A stretch of DNA of 64,000 nucleotides from DATFYM01 sp035315065 (GTDB lineage Bacteria; Acidobacteriota; Terriglobia; UBA7540), in contig DATFYM010000082.1 in assembly GCA_035315065.1 (NCBI GenBank), forward strand, positions 1-64,000, in the 5' to 3' direction. Below are positions 43,610 to 51,905 of the stretch, piece by piece. A model generated the notes under the pieces. It had not been told where the DNA came from. It saw nothing but the letters and a program-made list of their open reading frames with translations, and did not search any database. Each line of letters starts with the position of its first letter. Positions within the stretch are counted from its first letter, which is position 1. Both the position numbers and the translations under genes were made by a program.

Positions 43610-45160
43610 TCAGACAACCTGCCGCACGGTATCCAGCAGAGTTCCATCCACCCATTTCACCACTGCGACCGGGCGATCGCCAAAGATGGGCTTTTCCGGC
43701 TTACCCCCGCAGATGCGCTCCACCTCCTGCTGGATTTCCTGGATCGGCCGGATGGGCAAGCCCGAACCGCGCGTGGCTTCGATCAGATCCTGCCGCCGCG
43801 GGTTGATGGCGATGCCGCGCTCGGTCACTACTACGTCGATTAGCTCGCCCGGCCCGGTTAGCGTGGTCACACGGTCCACGATCACGGGAATGCGGTCGCG
43901 AAAGGAAGGCACTGCCAGGATGGTGCAACCAGCAAAGAGGCAGTTCTGCCAGCCGCCAATGCCGTGCAGCAGCCGGCCGTCGGAGTGCGTCACTACGTTA
44001 CCGTTGAACTCCGCATCGACCTCGGTGGCGCCCAGCACCACCGCGTCGACCATGGTAGCGAAGTTCCCCTTGCCGTGGAAATTGTAGGACGTAAAGGGGG
44101 AAGTCGGCACGTGGCGAGGGTCGGTAGCAATGGAGCGCACGGCGTCCAAGTCAAATGTCTGACCGTCGAGGATGTAGTCCGTGAGGCCTTCCTGAAGTAG
44201 TTCGACGAGATACTTCGTGGAGCCGCCGCGGACGAAGCGTGCCTTGACGTCGGCGTGTTTCATCATGTCCTTCAGGAAGGAAACAAACGCCAGAGCGATG
44301 CCACCGGCGCCCGCCTGGAAGGAGAATCCGTTGCGCATGATTCCGGCGTCACGAAGGAACTGGGCCACCAAGCGGGCGATCCGCAGCCGGTCGGGGCTGC
44401 GCGTGATCTCGGTGGTGCCGGAGACAATCTTGGTCGGGTCGCCGATGGAATCGACTTCCACCACATAATCCACGTTGTTGCCCTGAATCTGCGACGGAAT
44501 GCAGGGGAACGGCACGAGGTTATCCGTCACCACGATCACGCGATCGGCGTAGATCGAGTCGGCCAGGGCAAAGCCCAGCGACCCGCAAGCGGACTTACCG
44601 CGCGCACCGTCGGCGTTGCCGAACGGGTCCGCCACGGGTGCCGCAATCACCGCGACGTCGATATGCACCTCGCCGTCCTGGATGGCCTGCCAGCGGCCGC
44701 CGTGCGAGCGTAGCACGCCCATGCCGCGCATTCTACCCTGCGTGCAGTAGTCGCCGAGCGGACCGTTCATGCTGCCTTCGATGTGGTGCACCACGCCGGA
44801 CTCCATGAGGCCGATCACGGAAGCCTGGCTGGGGAAGGAAGCGCTGGGGAACCACATCAGATCGCGCACGCCCAAGCGAGCCGCGGCTTCGAGAGCCATA
44901 ACGGCCACTCGGTCGCCGTCGCGAAGATGATGATGCGTGGAGATCACCATTCCGTCGCGCAGGCCGCATTTCTTCAGCGCGGTCTCGAGGTCCGGCACGC
45001 GCTTGTCACCATTGTCCGGACAATCGGCGCAGGAGCGAACCGGCGGCGCTTGCCTGCGGCCCTCTGGCGGGCGACCTTTGGGACCTTCATACGGGTGCTG
45101 GGGCCGGCCGTTGACGATTATCGGCACCAGCCGTCCGGCGGCGTTTCGAACTAGCTCCAC
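43610..45160 (-). CDS. citF: Citrate lyase alpha subunit (CitF-like)
   Basis: 516-aa protein similar throughout to citrate:acyl-carrier transferase, the alpha subunit of citrate lyase. Visible are HPYEGPKGRPP, GMVISTHHHLRDGD, SMNGPLGDYCTQGRMRG, GKGNFATMVDAVVLGATEVD and DVVVTERGIAINPRR. It swaps acetyl on the acyl carrier for citrate. GTG 45160 is chosen because GGAGG sits seven bases upstream, at the end of a hairpin. Its usual partner genes citC/citX/citG are not in the window. Confidence 0.9.
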   Translation of the reverse strand: MELVRNAAGRLVPIIVNGRPQHPYEGPKGRPPEGRRQAPPVRSCADCPDNGDKRVPDLETALKKCGLRDGMVISTHHHLRDGDRVAVMALEAAARLGVRDLMWFPSASFPSQASVIGLMESGVVHHIEGSMNGPLGDYCTQGRMRGMGVLRSHGGRWQAIQDGEVHIDVAVIAAPVADPFGNADGARGKSACGSLGFALADSIYADRVIVVTDNLVPFPCIPSQIQGNNVDYVVEVDSIGDPTKIVSGTTEITRSPDRLRIARLVAQFLRDAGIMRNGFSFQAGAGGIALAFVSFLKDMMKHADVKARFVRGGSTKYLVELLQEGLTDYILDGQTFDLDAVRSIATDPRHVPTSPFTSYNFHGKGNFATMVDAVVLGATEVDAEFNGNVVTHSDGRLLHGIGGWQNCLFAGCTILAVPSFRDRIPVIVDRVTTLTGPGELIDVVVTERGIAINPRRQDLIEATRGSGLPIRPIQEIQQEVERICGGKPEKPIFGDRPVAVVKWVDGTLLDTVRQVV

Positions 45161-45180
45161 AAGCTGGCCTCCAAAAGGCA

Positions 45181-45703
45181 GTAGGGAATCGGGAGTAGGG
45201 AGTCGGGACTCGCTTCCCTGCTTTCCCGGCTCCCTACTTCCTGTTCCCAACTTTCGACTCCCTGGTCGCGCTTTGCAAGGAACGAATCAGGGCTCTCAAC
45301 ATCTTTCCGAGGTTGTCACAGTTGTCTAGAACCGGCTCTACGAGGTTCGTTGATGACAGGCCCACCCTCTGGGCGAGCAAGAGGTGAGTTTCCAATTCCT
45401 TTAGCGATCCCTGCGCCACGCGGAGAAACTGGATGTATTCTCCGCGAGTATCGCGGCCGTGTCCCTCGGCAATGTTGGCCGGCACAGAAGCCGAGGCTCT
45501 CCGAATCTGCGACGTCATGCCGTAGAGTTCTTCCCTGGGAAACTGACGAGTCAGTCGATAGCATTCTTCGGCCACCGTCATTCCACCCTGCCAGACTCTC
45601 AGGTCCCGATAGGACCTGATTGATGCGTCACTCATTGCGCTTGCCCCCCAACCTCCGTGATTCTTCTTCCCCGACTCCCGATTCCCTACTCCCTACTCCC
45701 TAC
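45181..45703. repeat. GGGAGTA inverted repeat enclosing a four-helix-bundle gene
   Basis: Left arm 45181-45207 (GTAGGGAATCGGGAGTAGGG) and right arm 45670-45703 (CCCGACTCCCGATTCCC, TACTCCCTACTCCC). A further short complementary arm lies at 45227-45239. The four-helix-bundle gene fills the loop, and the arms join citF and the citD-E gene. Confidence 0.75.
45234..45635 (-). CDS. Four-helix-bundle protein (23S rRNA intervening-sequence protein family)
   Basis: 133-aa all-helical protein. SYRDLRVWQGGMTVAEECYRLT and the RRASASVPANIAEGHGRDTRGEYIQFLRVAQGSLKELETHLLLAQRVG stretch (core ANIAEG and EYxxFLxxAxGSLxELE) are the hallmarks. Members are encoded in rRNA intervening sequences, and relatives (Avd) assist reverse transcriptases of diversity-generating elements. 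The tail RESKVGNRK and its TAG stop are encoded by a GGGAGTA-type repeat arm. It separates citF from the citD-E fusion and looks like a later insertion. No reverse transcriptase nearby. Confidence 0.85.
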   Translation of the reverse strand: MSDASIRSYRDLRVWQGGMTVAEECYRLTRQFPREELYGMTSQIRRASASVPANIAEGHGRDTRGEYIQFLRVAQGSLKELETHLLLAQRVGLSSTNLVEPVLDNCDNLGKMLRALIRSLQSATRESKVGNRK

Positions 45704-46906
45704 TCCCATGGCCTTTGCTTGGCCCACCAGCCGCAGCGCGCGCTGAACCACCGGCGGGTCGATCATCTTGGAGCCCAGGCTGACGACGCCTAGGCCGCGC
45801 TGCTGCGCCTCTTCGTAGGCGGCGACGATCTTCAACGCCTTCTCGATTTCCTCAGGCGAGGGAGCAAAAGCCTCGTGGATGATCGCAATCTGCAGCGGGT
45901 GAATACATCCCATACCCTCAAAGCCTAGAGCGCGAGACGCTTCGCCCCAACGCCTCAAGCCCTCCATATCAGCGACATCGCCATAGACCGAGTCAATCGC
46001 CTGGACGTGCGCGGCATGGGCCGCGTTCACCAGCCGCATGCGCGCGTAGAGTGACTCGCGCCCCTCGGCCGTCTTCACCACGCTGAGGTCCGCAGTATAG
46101 TCTTCGAGCCCGATGGTTATCGCGACCACCTGTTTCGAGGCGGTGGCGATAACGAAGGCATTTTCAATCCCCAGCGCAGACTCGAGAATCGGCATCAGCC
46201 AGAGATGACGATCGATGCCGTGGCGAGCCAGAATCTCGGCGGCTCGGCGCTCGACTTCCACTACCTGCTCGGCGCGCTCCACCTTGGGTATCAGGATGAC
46301 GTCCAGCGCTTCGGGCACGACCTCTTCCAGGTCCGCCAGCCCGAGCGGCAACTGATTGATGCGGACCATGCGCTCGGCCGCGCCGAAATCGACCGCGCGC
46401 AAAGCGTTGCGTACCAGGATTCGTGCCGCATCTTTCTCGGCGGGATGGACGGAGTCTTCGAGGTCGAGAATGATGGCGTCCGGACCGTGCAAGCCGGCGT
46501 TGATGTAATACTTGGGCTCGCTGCCGGGCAGGTAGAGGCGCGAGCGCCGCAGCCGGTCGCGGGGAGAAGCAACCGGCGCCACGGTCCTTTCTGGCAGGGC
46601 GCGCCGACCTTCACCGAGGCCCGCTCGACGCACCGCTGCTTCCAGGCGCGCGGCAATAACGAAGGGTAGAGCACCGGCGTCGTGGATCGCGACCCGCGCG
46701 TGCGCGACGCCGAGTGTTTCAAGGACGTCTCGCGCCTGAGCGCGGATCGCCTTGCCATAATAGGGCGCAACCCGCGACTCCAGCTCGATATCGATGCCGC
46801 CCGCCTCCCGCGGGTCCAGCGCCACGTGGAGATCGGACCGCACGTCCTCGCCCCAGTGTCCGGCCTCAGCAGTTCGCGGTGCGTCCAAGTCCGTCGATGC
46901 AGTCAT
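45686..46906 (-). CDS. Citrate lyase CitD-CitE fusion
   Basis: 406-aa fusion of a citrate lyase acyl-carrier (gamma) domain (about residues 10-100: VRSDLHVALDPREAGG, VLETLGVAHARVAIHD) and a beta-type lyase domain (HpcH/HpaI aldolase superfamily, residues 110-400: RSRLYLPGSEPKYYINAG, ILDLEDSVHP, GLEDYTADL). Normal CitD carries its cofactor on a serine near the N terminus; the only candidate here is the serine in VRSDLHV. The C-terminal VGSRE and stop lie in the GGGAGTA repeat. With CitF this could form a complete lyase core, although usual subunits are separate. ATG 46906 chosen as the first good start before the CitD domain. Confidence 0.8.
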   Translation of the reverse strand: MTASTDLDAPRTAEAGHWGEDVRSDLHVALDPREAGGIDIELESRVAPYYGKAIRAQARDVLETLGVAHARVAIHDAGALPFVIAARLEAAVRRAGLGEGRRALPERTVAPVASPRDRLRRSRLYLPGSEPKYYINAGLHGPDAIILDLEDSVHPAEKDAARILVRNALRAVDFGAAERMVRINQLPLGLADLEEVVPEALDVILIPKVERAEQVVEVERRAAEILARHGIDRHLWLMPILESALGIENAFVIATASKQVVAITIGLEDYTADLSVVKTAEGRESLYARMRLVNAAHAAHVQAIDSVYGDVADMEGLRRWGEASRALGFEGMGCIHPLQIAIIHEAFAPSPEEIEKALKIVAAYEEAQQRGLGVVSLGSKMIDPPVVQRALRLVGQAKAMGVGSRE

Positions 46907-47585
46907 ACTTGGTGCCCTCGTAGGGCCGATCCTTGGGGCGACCTTCCCGGGGCCGACCGGAGGCCGCTGCAACCCTCGGTCCGATATCCGCGTAGACCTA
47001 TATTTCTCGCTTGACGCATAAGAGTCGAAAGCTCTTCACTCCTTCCGCCTTTACCTTCTGGAGGAGCGGCGCCGTCCACCAATGACAGCTTGACACGAGC
47101 CGCCCGGACTTGACACGTTTTAATAAAGTCGGCCGCGAAAATCCCCCGTTATCTGCCGTTATCTGCCATGTTCGTGCCCGTTCGGTGTACGTTTTTGGTA
47201 AAGATTGGTAAAATTTGGTAAGATTTTTCACCCCATAATCGTCCGAAAACGGACATAATTTAGAATAACCAGTTTGTTTGCAATGCCGGCTCCTCACTAG
47301 GGTCCGGGATAAATGGTAATTAAACTCCCATGTTAATTTTATCAGTTTTATCATACAGGTAACCACACCAATGCCGGACGCTCCCGTGAGTCCACTTGGC
47401 CTATTTACGCTAATTGTGAAACCGCTTGAGTAATACGCCTGCTCACGAGCGGAAGCGGGTAGCCGGATCATCAACTAAGCCTATCACGTAATTATAGAAA
47501 AGTCAAGTCCTTCTTTTACTATTCCTCCTTAGGTATCGAACCGATAAGCGCTCCTGTGTTCACTTTCATGTCGCGCACCACAAGC
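46907..47585. other. AT-rich gene-free region
   Basis: Lower GC than its surroundings. Contains dispersed repeat copy B. A 158-residue open frame on the minus strand (to 47474) has no recognisable motif and overlaps the repeat, so I do not call it a gene. The segment at 47500-47560 is AT-rich and may hold the promoter for citD-E. Confidence 0.4.
47088..47284 (-). repeat. Dispersed modular repeat, copy B
   Basis: Inverted relative to copy A at 23064-23250. Same block order on the minus strand: ATTGCAAA...GGTTATT (47264-47284), GTCCGTTTTCGGAC (47241-47254, a perfect palindrome here), ACCAAAT/ACCAAT block (47192-47226), then two TGTCAAG copies (47088-47099 and 47108-47117). Confidence 0.65.
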
Positions 47586-48773
47586 CTAGACGAGCCGGGC
47601 CACGATGGCGTCCGTCATCTGCCGGGTGGTCGCTGCACCCTGCTGGATCACCTTGGGTCCGCCGCTCAGGCGCAGCATGTCATAAGTGCGCACCTTGCCC
47701 TCGCGCACCACATCGGCCACCGCGTTCCAAACCCGCTTCGACTTGTCGCTCTCGCCGATATGTTCCAGCAGCATGGCCGCAGCCAGAATCATCGCAATGG
47801 GGTTCACAATCGGTGGATCGAGTTCAGCGTACTTGGGCGCCGAGCCGTGGGTGGGCTCGAAGACGGCCACCTCCTCACCGATGTTCCCGGAAGCTGCGAA
47901 CCCCAGGCCGCCGACCAGCCCCGCAAAGGCGTCGGAGATGACGTCACCGAAAAGGTTGCTGGCCACGACCACGCCATAGTCCTCCGGGTTTTTGGTCAGC
48001 CACATCATCTGAGCGTCGATGTTAGTGGACCACAGCGCAATCTTCGCATACTCCTTCTGCACCTGCTTTGCAACTTCCTCCATCAGCCCGGAGGTTTCGC
48101 GCAGCACGTTCGGCTTCTCACACAGCGTGACCGACTTGTAGCCGTGCTGGCGTGCGTATTGAAACGCCGCCTCGACGATGCGGCGCGCCGCGGGCCGGGT
48201 GATGACCCGAACCGAGATGGCCATATCTTGGCCCGGGACGTTGGCAAACGGCTTGAACTTACCATGGATCGCCAAGGCCTCGCGGACCTTTTCCGGCGGG
48301 TTCGTCCACTCCACCCCGGCGTAGAGGCCTTCGGTGTTCTGGCGAAAGACCACGGTCCGCACCTGCGGCTCTTCGAAACCGCCGTCGGCCTTCTTGCGGA
48401 TGAAGTTCAGCGGGTTGCCGGGAAACCCGATGCAGGGCCGCACGCAGATATCGAGGTTGAACCGCTGACGCATGCTCACAATGGGGCTAAAGTAGGAAAA
48501 TCCCTTGCCGCGCAGTTCCGGCTTCAGCTCCGCCTCGGCTGCCTTCTTGGGCTTGGAAGTGATGGCGCCAAAGAGCCCCAGCTTGTGCTTGGCCAGAAGC
48601 TCGATGGTGCGCTCCGGAAGAGCATTGCCCTCGTTCCTCCAACACTCCCAGCCGATGTCGGCGTGGACACATTCGACATCGAGTCCGACCACGTCTAATA
48701 CTCGCAGCGCTTCCGGAAGTACTTGGTTTCCGATGCCGTCTCCGGGCATCGTGACGATGGTGTAGTGTGGCAT
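47586..48773 (-). CDS. Isocitrate/isopropylmalate-type decarboxylating dehydrogenase
   Basis: 395-aa NAD(P)-dependent beta-decarboxylating dehydrogenase. The N-terminal TMPGDGIGNQVLPEALRVLD, VVFRQNTEGLYAGVEW and the metal-binding NLFGDVISDAFAGLVGGLGFAASGNIGE are characteristic. It could use isocitrate, homoisocitrate or isopropylmalate; the neighbouring aconitase and citrate lyase favour a citrate-type acid (inference). ATG 48773 follows GGAGAAACGCCT. A truncated copy of its 5' end is found at 50316-50555. Confidence 0.88.
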   Translation of the reverse strand: MPHYTIVTMPGDGIGNQVLPEALRVLDVVGLDVECVHADIGWECWRNEGNALPERTIELLAKHKLGLFGAITSKPKKAAEAELKPELRGKGFSYFSPIVSMRQRFNLDICVRPCIGFPGNPLNFIRKKADGGFEEPQVRTVVFRQNTEGLYAGVEWTNPPEKVREALAIHGKFKPFANVPGQDMAISVRVITRPAARRIVEAAFQYARQHGYKSVTLCEKPNVLRETSGLMEEVAKQVQKEYAKIALWSTNIDAQMMWLTKNPEDYGVVVASNLFGDVISDAFAGLVGGLGFAASGNIGEEVAVFEPTHGSAPKYAELDPPIVNPIAMILAAAMLLEHIGESDKSKRVWNAVADVVREGKVRTYDMLRLSGGPKVIQQGAATTRQMTDAIVARLV

Positions 48774-48809
48774 AGGCGTTTCTCCAAAAGCTCGGTGGGG
48801 CGGGAGAGT

Positions 48810-49070
48810 TTAGCCCGAGGCCCGAGCGTCCCGGTTTAAGTCGATGCCGGCAAGGACGGGAAGAGCGTGCGCCAGCCGCAGGCCAAGCAGAATCCAGTCT
48901 TCTAGGGTGGACTGCAATTCAGCCTCACACTCGCGCAAGGAACCGCCAAAAGCAACCACACCCTGGCAAGCCGGAATACGCCCCCCGTAGGTGCCGTCTT
49001 CGAGTTTGTCGTACGTGGCTTCGGCCATGGCCTGCTCGACGTATTCGCTCAGAACGTACCTTGCCGCCAT
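48810..49070 (-). CDS. HicB-family antitoxin-like protein (orphan)
   Basis: 86-aa protein with the HicB partial RNase H-like fold: DGTYGGRIPACQGVVAFGGSLRECEAELQSTLEDWI. The start at 49070 is supported by GGAGGG eight bases upstream; the frame remains open further upstream but has no such site. No HicA toxin gene is adjacent, so it may be an orphan regulator. Confidence 0.7.
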   Translation of the reverse strand: MAARYVLSEYVEQAMAEATYDKLEDGTYGGRIPACQGVVAFGGSLRECEAELQSTLEDWILLGLRLAHALPVLAGIDLNRDARASG

Positions 49071-49218
49071 GCAACCCTCCGGGTTCCTCGCATAATATAC
49101 CCCGAAACGTTCGGAGCGAGGCAAGGTGGCAGCACCACGTATGCTTCTGATGAAGAGCGCCAAGCTTGGCACTGGTGCGTCGGTTGCAGCATACTGAGGC
49201 CACTCCTCCCACTCCTCC

Positions 49219-49247
49219 GGTAGTGACTCATTTTGAGAGTCACTACC
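49219..49247. promoter_or_regulatory. Perfect palindrome in divergent promoter region
   Basis: GGTAGTGACTC, seven-base spacer, GAGTCACTACC, flanked on both sides by CACTCCTCC. It lies between the divergently oriented HicB-like gene and the nucleotidyltransferase pair, so it could be an operator for either. Confidence 0.5.
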
Positions 49248-49300
49248 ACTCCTCCCGTAAGCTCGGGTGAGGAACTTATAGCATGATAAACTGAGGACGG

Positions 49301-49564
49301 ATGGCGACACGACTCACAGACACTTCGAGGGACGCCGAGCGCGTACAAATCGAAATCCTGCGCTCCATGCCTTCGTGGCGAAAATTCCAGTTGTGGAATG
49401 ACCTGAATATGGCGATGCGTCAGGTGGCGTTGGCAGGTCTCCGCGAACGATTCCCCTCCGCCACCCCACAGGAACTTCGCCGACGGCTGGCGACAATTCT
49501 CTTGGGGCCGGAATTAGCCACCCAAGCGTACGGTTCTGAATCCGATCCCCCCACCATCAGGTAG
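49301..49564 (+). CDS. Small helical partner of nucleotidyltransferase
   Basis: 87-aa helical protein (EILRSMPSWRKFQLWNDLNMAMRQVALAGLRERFP) with no membrane segment. It ends five bases before the nucleotidyltransferase start, and GAGGACGG precedes its ATG. The two-gene arrangement resembles nucleotidyltransferase toxin-antitoxin or abortive-infection modules; it may be the cognate partner (inference). The protein family itself is not known to me. Confidence 0.6.
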   Translation: MATRLTDTSRDAERVQIEILRSMPSWRKFQLWNDLNMAMRQVALAGLRERFPSATPQELRRRLATILLGPELATQAYGSESDPPTIR

Positions 49565-49568
49565 ACGA

Positions 49569-50141
49569 ATGGAGATTCTTGAGGTCCTCCAACGGGTGAT
49601 TTCTAAACTGGAGGAGTTGAGAATTCCTTACATGGTGAGCGGATCCGCAGCGAGCTCCTTTCATGCCTTCGTGCGAACCACCCAGGATGGGGATATGGTC
49701 GTGGCCCTTGGTCCCGATCAAGTCGAGACGTTCGCCTCTGCTTTCGCGCCTGAGTTCTATCTGGATCGGGCGTCAATCCACCGTGCTGTCGAAATGGGCG
49801 GTTCATTCAACCTCATTCATTTCGAATCCTCCCTCAAAATAGATTTCTTCCCGCTTCGGAAAAGGAGTTTCAGCCAACAGGAATTCTCCCGCCGTCAACC
49901 TCGCCTCCTTCTAAAAGAATCGATTGCACCTGCGTACGTTGCAACGGCGGAGGACACCATCCTATCAAAGCTGGAGTGGTTTCGCGTGGGAGGTGAAGTC
50001 TCTGAGAATCAGTGGAAGGACGTGGTGGGCATTTTCAAGGTGCAGGCCGACAGCTTGGACTTGGCCTATTTGCATCAGTGGGCTCGCGAGTTGCATGTCG
50101 AGGACCTGCTCGAAAAGGCTTTCAAAGAGGCCAACCTATAA
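49569..50141 (+). CDS. Nucleotidyltransferase-fold protein (AbiEii/MNT-like)
   Basis: 190-aa protein. IPYMVSGSAASSFHAF followed by TQDGDMVVAL reads as the G-S...D-x-D motif of nucleotidyltransferase-fold proteins, with a further acidic residue in LKIDFFPL. These proteins often act as toxins or antitoxins that nucleotidylate RNA or proteins. Second gene of the pair begun at 49301. Confidence 0.72.
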   Translation: MEILEVLQRVISKLEELRIPYMVSGSAASSFHAFVRTTQDGDMVVALGPDQVETFASAFAPEFYLDRASIHRAVEMGGSFNLIHFESSLKIDFFPLRKRSFSQQEFSRRQPRLLLKESIAPAYVATAEDTILSKLEWFRVGGEVSENQWKDVVGIFKVQADSLDLAYLHQWARELHVEDLLEKAFKEANL

Positions 50142-50210
50142 GGCGGGATCGCCGATTTCCGAGCGTCGCCGTAGGGGCGGTTCGCGAGCCGCCCTTGGTC
50201 AGAGTAGCGA

Positions 50211-50321
50211 GGGTAGCGCAGAGCTGCTTTCGAAGCTCTGCGGCTTTTCGACTTGGTTGCCTTGGGGGTTGCCCCCGGCAAGAAAGTACCGCAGAGCTGG
50301 GAAAGCAGCTCTGCGCTACCC
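50211..50321. repeat. Intergenic hairpin, GTAGCGCAGAGCTGCTTTC type
   Basis: Left arm 50211-50243 (GGTAGCGCAGAGCTGCTTTC) and right arm 50289-50321 (AGAGCTGGGAAAGCAGCTC). The right arm supplies the stop of the truncated dehydrogenase copy. A smaller GGGGCGG/CCGCCC hairpin lies at 50174-50194. Confidence 0.85.
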
Positions 50322-50555
50322 CTGCTTCTTGGGCTTGGAAGTGATCGCCCCGAAGAGCCCCAACTTGTGCTTGGCGAGGAGTTCGACAGTGCGTTCCGGC
50401 AGTGCGTTGCCCTCAGTCCTCCAACATTCCCACCCGATGTTGGCGTGGACGTATTCTGCATCGAGGCCGACCGCGTCGAGGACGCGCAACGCCTCCGGAA
50501 GTACCTGGTTGCCGATGCCGTCGCCCGGCATGGTAACGATAGTGTAGTGTGGCAT
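50316..50555 (-). pseudogene. Truncated 5' copy of the dehydrogenase gene
   Basis: The first about 77 codons (MPHYTIVTMPGDGIGNQV to GAITSKPKK) repeat the N terminus of the gene at 47586-48773 with small changes (VHAD to VHAN, VGLDVE to VGLDAE), and the copied upstream region also matches. The reading frame then runs into the GTAGCGCAGAG hairpin and stops after two extra codons. No downstream half is present. Confidence 0.88.
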
Positions 50556-50592
50556 ATGCGTTTCTCCAAAGCTCGGTGGAGCGAGAGCGGAT

Positions 50593-51279
50593 TCAGTTAG
50601 CTGCACCTTCTTGAGTCCCGGCCTTGGCTTCCTTTGCGGGAGTCTCGACCCACTTGCTCCACTCGTCAACCACAAAGAAAGCTACGTCGTTCACAATCTC
50701 GTTGCACGTAACTGTATCTACAGGGACATGGGGACCAACCGCCTGTGAGAACTCTATCTTGGTGGAGTTCAGCCAATTACGATCTCCCCGCCGAGCATGC
50801 TGGTAGAACACCAACACGTCGCCAGCCTTCATTGCTCGTAGGACCGTCTGAATCTCAAGGCGAGTAACGTGCTTATAATCGTAGCTCCTGGGTGCAATTC
50901 CCGTGTCGGGATCCAAAAACACGATAACAGGATCGGCGTACTTTTCGATTCTCTCAGCAACTCCATCGAAGTAGCTCTTGCGGAAGGCCTCCCGGCTGCC
51001 CCGGAACCCGGGGCACCGCTGAAAAACATCCTTGTGGACGTCTATCGTCACTTTCGCCGTCGTCGCAAGTTCTTGGATCTGGTCGATGTTGCGGAAGTGC
51101 CGGACCACTTCGACTGGAAGCGGTTCCGTGCCCCCGTCGATGGTCAGCTTGTAACTTGGCCGGTCGGGCCGATAGAGCGCAACTTGCAGCACAGTAGGTA
51201 TGGACCGTTTGCGAGCGAGGGCGAGGAGGGCCCCCCACTTCACGATGTCCCGCTTGTCCCCATACCATCGGTCACGCAT
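50593..51279 (-). CDS. Hypothetical protein with DPDTG motif
   Basis: 228-aa soluble alpha/beta protein, function unknown. Notable segments are MRDRWYGDKRDIVKWGALL, IVFLDPDTGIAPRSYD and DVLVFYQHARRGDRNW, which look like a conserved single domain (possible enzyme active site around DPDTG and YQHARRGDR). It lies 10 bases after the helix-turn-helix gene, so may belong to the toxin-antitoxin island. Confidence 0.6.
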   Translation of the reverse strand: MRDRWYGDKRDIVKWGALLALARKRSIPTVLQVALYRPDRPSYKLTIDGGTEPLPVEVVRHFRNIDQIQELATTAKVTIDVHKDVFQRCPGFRGSREAFRKSYFDGVAERIEKYADPVIVFLDPDTGIAPRSYDYKHVTRLEIQTVLRAMKAGDVLVFYQHARRGDRNWLNSTKIEFSQAVGPHVPVDTVTCNEIVNDVAFFVVDEWSKWVETPAKEAKAGTQEGAAN

Positions 51280-51288
51280 GGTCGTTCC

Positions 51289-51608
51289 TCATGTGCCTAG
51301 CGTCCCACTTCCCCCTGCGGGCCTCTTTGCGTCGATCGGTTCAAACTTGATGAGCAAACGCGATCCGGTCGCTTCCGCCAGACGCTCCAGGGTCCGCATC
51401 GACGGGCGCCCTCGCCCACATTCAGACGGGCGACAACAGGCTGTGTCGTCCCCATCTTCCGGGCTAGCTCCTCTTGTGCGAGACCGGCACGGGTCCGCAC
51501 ATCAATCACGGCCGAAGCGAGGAGGAACTCTTCCTCAAGCGCCTCGTAAGCCTTCTGGTACTTCGGCTCGTTCAGCCATTTCTTGTGCATGTCAACTATG
51601 CGTGCCAT
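51289..51608 (-). pseudogene. Helix-turn-helix antitoxin (HigA-like), frameshifted
   Basis: The N-terminal part reads normally (ALEEEFLLASAVIDVRTRAGLAQEELARKMGTTQPVVARL), an XRE-type helix-turn-helix. The frame then loses sense after about residue 62. One base inserted near 51424 (CTGAAT to CTGGAAT on the minus strand) restores the usual RPSMRTLERLAEATGSRLLIKF ending up to a TGA at 51289-51291. So the gene either decayed by a one-base deletion or has a sequencing error. Confidence 0.8.
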
Positions 51609-51638
51609 TCGAAAGCCGTTTCACATGGCTTGTGACGC

Positions 51639-51905
51639 TTATCGGTACGTCTTCCCAGACCGGATAATGATGCGCAGGACGTGCACAGTGTGTTGTCCCC
51701 AGTCTGGGAGGAAAAGCAGTCGATAGTCCCCGAGACGTCGGCGGAACACGCCCTTCCACTCATCGCCCTGGAGGGCCTTCACATCCCCCTGGAAAGGATC
51801 GCTGTGCATCTGGTCAAGCACGCGGGCGACGCGTTTCTGAATGGCCGTTGGCAGGTAGCGGAGATCCCGTTTTGCGTCATCCGTGAGTTCACAAACCCAG
51901 CTCAT
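51639..51905 (-). CDS. RelE/ParE-family toxin
   Basis: 88-aa toxin-like protein: LTDDAKRDLRYLPTAIQKRVARVLDQ, FRRRLGDYRLLF and a C-terminal VHVLRIIIRSGKTYR, typical of RelE-fold mRNA interferases or gyrase inhibitors. Its ATG overlaps the last codons of the AbrB-type gene upstream, giving coupled translation. The following helix-turn-helix gene may be a second antitoxin. Confidence 0.8.
   Translation of the reverse strand: MSWVCELTDDAKRDLRYLPTAIQKRVARVLDQMHSDPFQGDVKALQGDEWKGVFRRRLGDYRLLFLPDWGQHTVHVLRIIIRSGKTYR

Noticed and set aside
45234..45635. Diversity-generating retroelement accessory (Avd)
   Set aside because: The protein is of a related fold, but there is no reverse transcriptase or template/variable repeat pair in the window.
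46998..47474. 158-codon minus-strand frame in the AT-rich gap
   Set aside because: Overlaps the dispersed repeat, no recognisable domain and no ribosome site.
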